Assembly (NCBI GenBank): GCA_025602915.1
Contig: JAHLJZ010000169.1
Span: 1-15,812 of the forward strand
Direction: 5' to 3'
From: Paraphysoderma sedebokerense
Taxonomy: Eukaryota; Blastocladiomycota; Physodermatomycetes; Physodermatales; Physodermataceae
Length of the DNA: 15,812 nt
Both the position numbers and the translations under genes were made by a program. The notes under the pieces are model-generated. The model was given only the letters and a program-made list of their open reading frames with translations. It was not told where the DNA came from and made no database searches. Positions 9,701 through 15,812 of the stretch are shown piece after piece; position 1 is the first letter of the stretch; every line of letters begins with the position of its first letter.

Positions 9701-11913
9701 AGACAATGCAGATGTTGAAGATACTTCTCTGCTTTCTGTGGAACAACAATTAGCACCTTGGATGACTTCCCGGCATTATTTAATGGCGTCACAAGGAAAA
9801 GCCATGGTTGAAGTTCATGGTGCTGGTGATCCTACAGGGCGCGGTGAAGGTTTCAGTTTCGTCAAAAGAAGTATGAAGGGAATGTTTTTGAGAGCTGGAG
9901 AAACCGAAGAAGATAGAATGAAGGATGGCGAACGAGCCAGGGTGAATGTCAACGAACAGTGGGAGGTGTACCGTGAAGAAGTTGGTTTCCTTTTCAAAGC
10001 TTTCTCTCTCATTACTAGATAATAGGCGATTGAACGTTTTGATTTCCTGTAGATAAACCGAATCTGGAATGCGCAGCTCCGATCTCTTAATGATCCTGTT
10101 CCGCCTCCTGTAACTGAAGACGAGACTGAATCGTCTCATGAAATTGACGAGTCTGGCTCTCAGGCAACTAGCGTAATGTCCCCGATGTCGGGTCCGAGTC
10201 ATAGTCGTACCGCTGACTGGGACGATGATGTCAGCTCTATGAACGGCAGTATGGGGTCTAGGAGCGCCGCTAGTGCGGGTGGATCAAAGAATAAATATAT
10301 GGTTATAAAACGATTGGTATGTTGCGTAACCGTATCACTCTATTAAGGTTAGTAGTTGTTTTCTAATCAACATTGTAGATAAGGTTCGAAAACGGCCAAA
10401 CCGAATGGCGTTCCGAAATTGTTCGTGATCCGAAGGTCATTAATGCCTATGTTCGCCAGAGGCAATTGATTGATACGCAAGAGGCAGGGTATGTATCACT
10501 CCTTACCGTAGAACTCACCTACTTTGATTTCAAGATAACAGTTATTCCATTTATGCGGCATCGCCGATAGTCTCGAACAGTTCGAACCCACAGATAAAGC
10601 TCACGAAAATGAACGGCGTAAAAGAAAATTGGAAGCTCAAATCAGGAAACTCCGTGAAGCTCAGGAGAGGAAGGCCGCCCGTAAAGCTGCTCGAGAGGCG
10701 AAAGATGCAGGAAAGGGCAGAAAGAGGAAAGAAGTAAGACATTTCCATTCAGTCTTTTTATCTTACCCTAGCACTTATTGCATTTTAAATTCAGCTTAAA
10801 TGTAGTGCTTGTGGTGAACCAGGACACATTAAAACGAATAAAGTTTGTCCTAAATTCCAACTACTCGACATGCCAATTGAGGAAACTGTAAAAGTCGAAG
10901 GAACAAAAATTTCAATCAACAAAGCGGTTTTACAGCGGTTCGCTTTTCGTGTGTAAGCTGATTCCCGTTATTTCATATGTTGACTTTCCTTCATGACAGG
11001 ATCGGTTCTACTCCGCCTATTGGAAAGCGTAAGAGAGACGATGACGACACCGATGACTTCGAATACAGTATGCCTTTTTCCGTCCGAAGCTCACGGAGGC
11101 GACATGCCGATGTTGAGTTATCGGACTATTTCGAAAAAATACTAGTTGACGTGATTGGAATGCCAGAGGTTGGACTTGTTTTTACAAGTGCATCCGATCA
11201 TGAGATTGCTAATCATCTTTATCATTATAGTCATTTCCATTCCGTGTGCCTGTTAGTATAAAACAACATCCTGACTATTATACCCTTATCAAAACTCCAA
11301 AAGACCTATCCATGATTCGGGAGGTGAACACTTCATATTCTTCATTTCGGCTTTTATCAGTTTCTCACATTGCTGTCCCAGGATAATAAAAATCTGCTGT
11401 ATCGAACTGCGGCGTCCTTCCTTGCTGAATTTGACCTTATCATTGCCAATTGTGAGGCGTACAACGGCCAAGATCATTATTTGACGGGTATTGCCCGGAG
11501 TATAGGTGAAAAAGTTGCCCGAGAATTAAAAGATAATGAGTCGTACATTTCCAGATTAGAGTCTGAAATAGTGAAAGAGTTAGAATTGGTTGGTTTCCAA
11601 GTCTGTCCCTTACTGTCGGCTTTTCTATTCTATGCTAATATAATCTTTCGGTTTATCCAAGACCACACAACCCACTACAGCCAACGCTTCGCCTTCATCA
11701 TTTTCACTTTCCCAAGACTTCCAATCTCAATCGCTACAATCCAATTCTGCATTTACCCCACCCTTAATTGGGAACGCTAGTTCCGGCGACGGTACTTCAA
11801 ATGGAAATATAGAGGCAGCTGCACCCCATGGAGTTCCCGTTGCAACCTCGAATCGGAATCCGCCCACAGTGGACATGTCAATGTCCGAGGATGAAATCAA
11901 CGTTATGGATTAA
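6767..11913 (+). CDS. TAF1: TFIID subunit TAF1
   Basis: Largest TFIID subunit, the scaffold that binds TBP and core promoter DNA in the nucleus. Exons: 6767-6841, 6902-7448, 7511-7707, 7771-7934, 8006-8202, 8273-8460, 8531-8734, 8815-8910, 8969-9274, 9344-9568, 9627-9980, 10053-10316, 10379-10488, 10571-10733, 10795-10952, 11000-11168, 11231-11323, 11382-11588, 11662-11913; 1322 residues. The N-terminus has the TBP-binding TAND motif G-G-F-L-F-G-N-V (residues 5-12). The central DUF3591 core includes F-N-L-S-N-D-N-Y-Y, the R-R-F-H-R-P block, E-F-P-P-V-M, N-N-L-F-R-A-P-I and D-P-T-G-R-G-E-G-F-S-F-V. A zinc knuckle C-x2-C-x4-H-x6-C (C1033, C1036, H1041, C1048) follows. One bromodomain (about 1118-1225) has P-D-Y-Y and acetyl-lysine-binding N1198. 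The tail is Ser/Asn-rich. Human TAF1 has two bromodomains and budding yeast TAF1 none. Intron 5 and intron 13 acceptors are my least certain choices. Confidence 0.94.
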
Positions 11914-12477
11914 ATTTATTGTTTGTAGTGAGTGGGTGTCGCTGAATATCTGATTTGTTTCGATGCTTATTAGCTCGATCTCTTGTAATATACTAAAACT
12001 GTACTGCAAATTGACATCCTTCAAAATGAAACAACAATTGATTTAGCCTTATTATCCAACGGAACAGAACGGTCATATTCCGTTTTCTTTTTGTTTTCTC
12101 TATTCTTGTGCTTTGGCGCGACGACTGCTCTTCAGCGGCGAAATTGATTTCAGGCGACGCCTTTGCTTCTATTTTGGTGCCAGCGACTTCAGTTGGGAAC
12201 GCGGCACAACAACCATAAATCACAACTTTGCGCAGATTGCTGTTGGAATTTGCATACAAACATGTGGATTGAGCTTCTAGGTAATCAAGCAGGTGTATAA
12301 TAGAGATTGCTTTCTTCTATCGTCAGCTCTTCCTGATCTTGCCTGGCATCAGTTCTCAGCATCGGGATGAAATGGCGGGAACAGTCACCGCCTAGCAATC
12401 ATCACGTGACAAAAGCAAAAGTTTCGTTTTCATGTAACCTCTGCTGAACTCTCCATACAAATATCGAGATCATTACC
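11914..12477. other. Intergenic region between TAF1 and ADE4
   Basis: This stretch holds the TAF1 3' end and the ADE4 promoter. A minus-strand frame at 11993-12259 has no ATG start and no family features, so I do not call it. Besides the E-box listed separately, GGCGGGAA at 12374-12381 resembles an E2F/MBF-type core, about 97 nt before the ADE4 start. That match is short and unproven. Confidence 0.5.
12402..12409. promoter_or_regulatory. Palindromic E-box in the ADE4 promoter
   Basis: TCACGTGA is a perfect 8 bp palindrome containing CACGTG, the binding core of bHLH factors such as fungal Cbf1 or animal USF/MYC. It lies 68 nt before the ADE4 start codon, a normal distance for an upstream activating site. 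Binding is inferred from the motif only. Confidence 0.45.
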
Positions 12478-14606
12478 ATGTGCGGAATATCAGCTATTCT
12501 ACTAGCAGACCCTCATTCGAATTCGTCTGCCGAACTATACGAATCTTTGGGTGTTTTGCAGCATCGTGGCCAAGTTTGTGTTCAATGTCAAATTTCTGAA
12601 ATTCAGGGGTTCTATCTCACAGTTGTATCCTTCTTCACATTCCAGGACGCTGCAGGTATTGTAACATGTGCAACAAAAGGAAGACTGTATCAATGTAAAG
12701 GCAACGGAATGGTTAGAGATGTGTTTACAGAAAAGCAATTGTCACATTTAGAGGGACCAATGGGGATTGCACACGGTTTGTTCCCGTCACTACGAATTGT
12801 CGCATTGCATCATTTTCGAATATGTGTTGACTTTGGATGTGCCATTAGTACGATATCCGACGGCTGGCACCTCATCCAATTCTGAAGCTCAGCCATTTTA
12901 CGTGAACAGTCCATATGGGTTGGTTCTCGCTCACGTACGTTGCAGTTATGTGTGTCGAACTTCCACAGTCTACAGTTACTCTAACATCGAATGGATGGAT
13001 TTAGAACGGAAATTTGACAAACGCACCACAACTTCGCGCATTTTTGGACGCAGAAGCACACCGGCACATTAACACAGAATCCGATTCTGAATTATTATTG
13101 AATATTTTTGCTAACAATCTACAACAAACAGGCAAATTCAGGTATGCGCTCGTTTTTGTGCCTTCATGGCGCCACTGATTCGCCTTTGATAACCAAACGC
13201 TTCATTAGAGTCAACGAGGAAGATATCTTCAACGCTATCACCGCTCTTTACTCTCAAGTTCGTGGCGCATACGCCTGTGTTGCGATGATCGCTGGTTTCG
13301 GAATTGTTGCATTCAGAGATCCCAATGGTATCAGGCCCTGTGTGTATGGCTACAGGGAAACTGCGTACGGTAGAGATTGGATGATTGCCAGCGAGAGCGT
13401 AGCGTTGGATGCGTTAGGGTATAAGAACATAGTCGACCTACTTCCAGGTATGATATTGGAACTAGTTCTTTTGGCAGAATATTTTGTACTCATTCATACC
13501 ATTATAGGAGAGGCCATAATTATCACACGTCATTTCCAAAAACTTCACCGACGACAATGTATCCCTCCAGCTGTCCACAAACCCTGTCTTTTTGAGTATG
13601 TGTACTTCGCACGTCCGGATTCTATAATAGACGGTATATCGGTGTACAAGGCTCGTTTGGCTATGGGGGAAGCTTTGGCGGATCAGGTGATCAAGAAGTT
13701 GGGCAAAGACATGGATGTAGACGTGGTAATTCCAGTGCCGGATACTAGTAGAGTGGCTGCTTTGCAATTAAGTTATAAATTAGGTATTGTATATAGAGAA
13801 GGTTTTATTAAGAATCGTTATGTTGGACGAACATTTATTATGCCAGGACAATCGCTAAGGTATGTTTCTCTATTGTTATCGCCTCCTTGACAACACTGGT
13901 TTCCCTAACTTTGGTATTTATCAACGCAGAGCCAAGTCCGTCAGGCGGAAGCTTAACCCCATGTCGCTCGAGTTTTCGGGTAAAAATATTCTATTAGTTG
14001 ACGGTATGGCCAATTAGTTTTCCGATTTAAGAGATATGTAGGAATGGCTTGAACTGACGATTATTATAGATTCCATTGTCCGTGGGACGACTTCACGGGA
14101 AATTGTGCAAATGGCGAGAGAGGCCGGCGCAAACAAAGTATACTTTGCTAGTTGTGCCCCACCTATCAGGTATCGTATTCGAAATATTTTCTAAATGACA
14201 GTGTTTCTGGTCCTAAATCTCGTCGCAATAATAACACGAAATGTTTTATTCTTTTAATAGGTACCCCAACGTTTATGGCATTGACATGCCGACTTCCTCT
14301 GAATTAGTTGCCCATAATCGAACCGAGGCCGAGATATCCGAATACATAAATGCAGATTGTATTATTTATCAATCTCTCCCAGATTTAATCGAGTCATGCC
14401 GGAAATTCAACAAGAAGATCGAAGACTTTGATTCCAGTGTCTTTACTGGAGTGTATGTTACTGGGGATATCAACGAGAACTATCTGAGAGAGCTAGAACA
14501 GTGTAGGAATGATGCTGCCAAAGGAATGAATGGATTAAAAAAAGTGGATAGTGAGAGTGGAAGGGAGGTTTTAGGATTGTATAACTCGCTGAGAGAGCGA
14601 AAATGA
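12478..14606 (+). CDS. ADE4: Amidophosphoribosyltransferase (first step of purine synthesis)
   Basis: Makes 5-phosphoribosylamine from PRPP and glutamine, the committed step of de novo purine synthesis in the cytosol. Exons: 12478-12573, 12646-12775, 12849-12934, 13005-13141, 13209-13447, 13508-13859, 13930-14003, 14070-14169, 14261-14606; 519 residues, full length for the family. It begins M-C-G-I, so removal of Met exposes the nucleophilic Cys; there is no propeptide. Glutaminase motifs: Q-H-R-G-Q (28-32), R-Y-P-T-A-G (77-82), N-G-N-L (105-108), and D131 in T-E-S-D-S-E. Synthase motifs: V-I-P-V-P-D-T-S-R and the PRPP loop [12 protein letters not shown] (368-379). No C-x-x-C pair is visible near the C-terminus, so an iron-sulfur cluster of the Bacillus type looks unlikely. 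Two introns are multiples of three without stops (see findings). An E-box lies in the promoter. Confidence 0.96.
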
Positions 14607-14952
14607 GACGTTTGCGGTCAACAGGGCTGATAATGCCGCGGGAATACCGAGTAGAGAAAACCGGATTTGATAGTCGCCGATTGACCAAAAATTTCATTGT
14701 TGGAAGATGAAGTCGGCCGATAAATACACCGTACTCTAGTATAGTAAACAGAAACGCACATCTCAATGATAATCGGTGGATATTATGAGTCTAAATATAT
14801 TTTACAATGTTGCCTCTCGGTCGTATTTATGGGTTATTTCGAGTTCCTTCAGGTGGCGATCAGAGATCAGCTTAAAGAGCTCGCGTCCTGCACTCTTTAC
14901 GTCAGATTGCTGATATGCTAGATACAAAGTATTCACTGATAGTACTCTGAAG
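14607..14952. other. Intergenic region between ADE4 and the small-GTPase gene
   Basis: A gap of 346 bp holding the ADE4 3' end and the promoter of the small-GTPase gene. No conserved plus-strand gene is visible. The minus strand carries a candidate 58-codon ORF, listed separately. Confidence 0.45.
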
Positions 14953-14978
14953 ATGACATCCAAGTTCTCCTCCGTCAT
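14802..14978 (-). CDS. Candidate 58-residue antisense small protein
   Basis: This minus-strand ORF starts with ATG at 14978 and ends with TAA at 14804-14802. It covers the promoter and the first 26 bp of the plus-strand GTPase gene. Its composition is more protein-like than that of most shadow ORFs: charged, helix-prone segments such as L-Y-L-A-Y-Q-Q-S-D-V-K-S-A-G and E-L-F-K-L-I-S-D-R-H-L-K-E-L-E. The frame stays open upstream to 15035, so it might also be the last exon of a longer antisense gene. No family is recognised. It could be chance; I list it because nothing else explains this stretch. Confidence 0.15.
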   Translation of the reverse strand: MTEENLDVIFRVLSVNTLYLAYQQSDVKSAGRELFKLISDRHLKELEITHKYDREATL

Positions 14979-15778
14979 GTCTGTTGATTCCCTATACCGT
15001 AACAACCGGATGGGAAAAATGATGGCATCGCACACCAGATCAGATTTTCTACCGTCGTCCTATGGCTCCCAGAAATCAATCAGCGCAAGTGTTTATAGCA
15101 CAGCCACTACCAATACCGCTTACACAGCTTCAACAATGGGAATACAAAGGGGAAAATCATTAAAACGGAGGAAAAAGAAGACAAATGTAGACGAAGGAGA
15201 AGTAGACTATACATTTAGGATTTGTATTTTGGGTGATAAAGGCGTAGGAAAGTCAAGCCTAATTGAGAGGGAATGCGGTAAGTTAATATATCATTACCTA
15301 TTTCTGATATACTGACTTTCTCGAATATGAAAGTATCAATTGATCGGTTGTTTATGTCAGATCTCAATTGTGATCGTTCATTCAGCAAATGTCGTCACGC
15401 CAGTCGGTCATAGATCCAGAAGTTATTTGCAAATATAACTGTATAATGTACGTCCGCCTAAATTATGCTTTTCCACTTTCTTATTCAATAGGGGATCCTC
15501 GATTGACCGATACGCAGCAACAAATCCCAACAAATCCGCCACTTAGAATCGCGTTCAAAGTACGGATAATGTCATTTTCTGTATTCACTCAGTCTCTCAG
15601 TCAATTGCACTTCAGCACAGAAGAATAACTGATAAGCATGTCATTCAGACAAAAACATACGTACTTCAGGGAAATATCATTGAAGTAGAATGGTGGGATA
15701 CCCCAGGTCAGGAAAGTAAGTTGTCTTTAACAACGAAGTTGTGTGGTAATGCTGCCGGATATGTTTTTGTGTTTGACG
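14953..15778 (+). CDS. Small GTPase with long N-terminal extension, 3' part missing
   Basis: Ras-superfamily switch protein, cut off by the window. Exons: 14953-15277, 15492-15559 and 15649-15778; the next intron starts GTATGT at 15779 and runs off the edge. Residues 1-85 form a Ser/Thr/Tyr-rich, disordered-looking extension with a basic patch K-R-R-K-K-K (71-76). The G domain begins at about residue 88: P-loop G-D-K-G-V-G-K-S-S (94-102), then W-W-D-T-P-G-Q-E-S (146-154) with the catalytic-type Gln152, then N-A-A-G-Y-V-F-V-F-D, matching the usual A-x-x-V-x-D strand. About 45 residues separate P-loop and switch II, slightly more than in Ras. Switch I lacks an obvious P-T-x-G motif. N-K-x-D and the C-terminus are beyond the window, so I cannot say Ras, Rab or Rho. 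Intron 1 (214 nt) is the longest in the window and might hide a small exon. Confidence 0.82.
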
Positions 15779-15812
15779 GTATGTATTGAATGAAGATGAA
15801 GTGCTTCGGCTT

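Noticed and set aside
10489-10541. AACAG at 10537-10541 as acceptor of TAF1 intron 13
   Set aside because: With the GTATGT donor at 10489 it puts the downstream exon in the wrong frame. The GATAG ending at 10570 restores the E-Q-F-E-P-T-D frame and gives a normal 82 nt intron.
11993-12259. 88-codon minus-strand ORF between TAF1 and ADE4
   Set aside because: It opens at a TTG rather than an ATG, shows no domain, and the only nearby ATG is in another frame that soon stops.
15716-15738. GTAAGT inside exon 3 of the small GTPase as a donor
   Set aside because: Reading through gives a gapless match to the region after D-T-P-G-Q-E, and the nearest acceptor would make an intron of about 23 nt.
1-15812. 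Mobile elements, CRISPR arrays, tRNA or rRNA genes, defence or biosynthetic clusters
   Set aside because: No terminal inverted repeats, transposase or reverse-transcriptase motifs, regular spacer-repeat arrays or tRNA box-B sequences were seen outside coding exons. The genes are unrelated housekeeping genes.

Overview
The window is eukaryotic nuclear DNA: AT-leaning, intron-rich and protein-coding on both strands. Most introns are 56-110 nt, with GT...AG ends and CTAAC/CTAAT-like branch sites. The gene content fits a fungus: DNM1, ADE4, TAF1 and an RNase-kappa-like V-ATPase subunit. TAF1 keeps a zinc knuckle and carries one bromodomain. High intron density (16 in DNM1, 18 in TAF1, 8 in ADE4) makes an early-diverging fungus more likely than a yeast. 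I cannot name the species, and another intron-rich opisthokont is not excluded.

Layout: (1) 1-798, a tight divergent pair: the 5' end of a TPR-repeat gene on the minus strand, and a small unrecognised plus-strand gene with one intron. (2) 1190-4594 (+), a complete dynamin-related GTPase of the Dnm1/DRP1 type, 731 residues once spliced. (3) 4595-5590, mostly intergenic, with an imperfect ~160 bp tandem duplication that a minus-strand ORF reads through. (4) 5591-5937 (-), a 92-residue two-helix membrane protein resembling RNase kappa / V-ATPase subunit f. (5) 5938-6766, no convincing gene, but two short hairpins just upstream of the next start. (6) 6767-11913 (+), complete TAF1, 1322 residues. 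(7) 11914-12477, a promoter-like gap with a palindromic E-box. (8) 12478-14606 (+), complete amidophosphoribosyltransferase, 519 residues. (9) 14953 to the edge (+), the first three exons of a small GTPase with a ~85-residue N-terminal extension.

The genes do not form a pathway. They are neighbouring housekeeping genes: mitochondrial/peroxisomal fission, general transcription, purine synthesis, probable proton-pump assembly and small-GTPase signalling. Exons were assigned by hand from splice motifs, phase continuity and remembered family motifs; no search or RNA evidence was available. I found no mobile element, CRISPR array, tRNA, rRNA or defence-like cluster. The most interesting items are small or structural: the unnamed gene at 286-798, the duplicated ORF at 4920-5243, the RNase-kappa-like gene, clustered GTTGG donors in TAF1, and in-frame alternative-splicing options in DNM1, TAF1 and ADE4.
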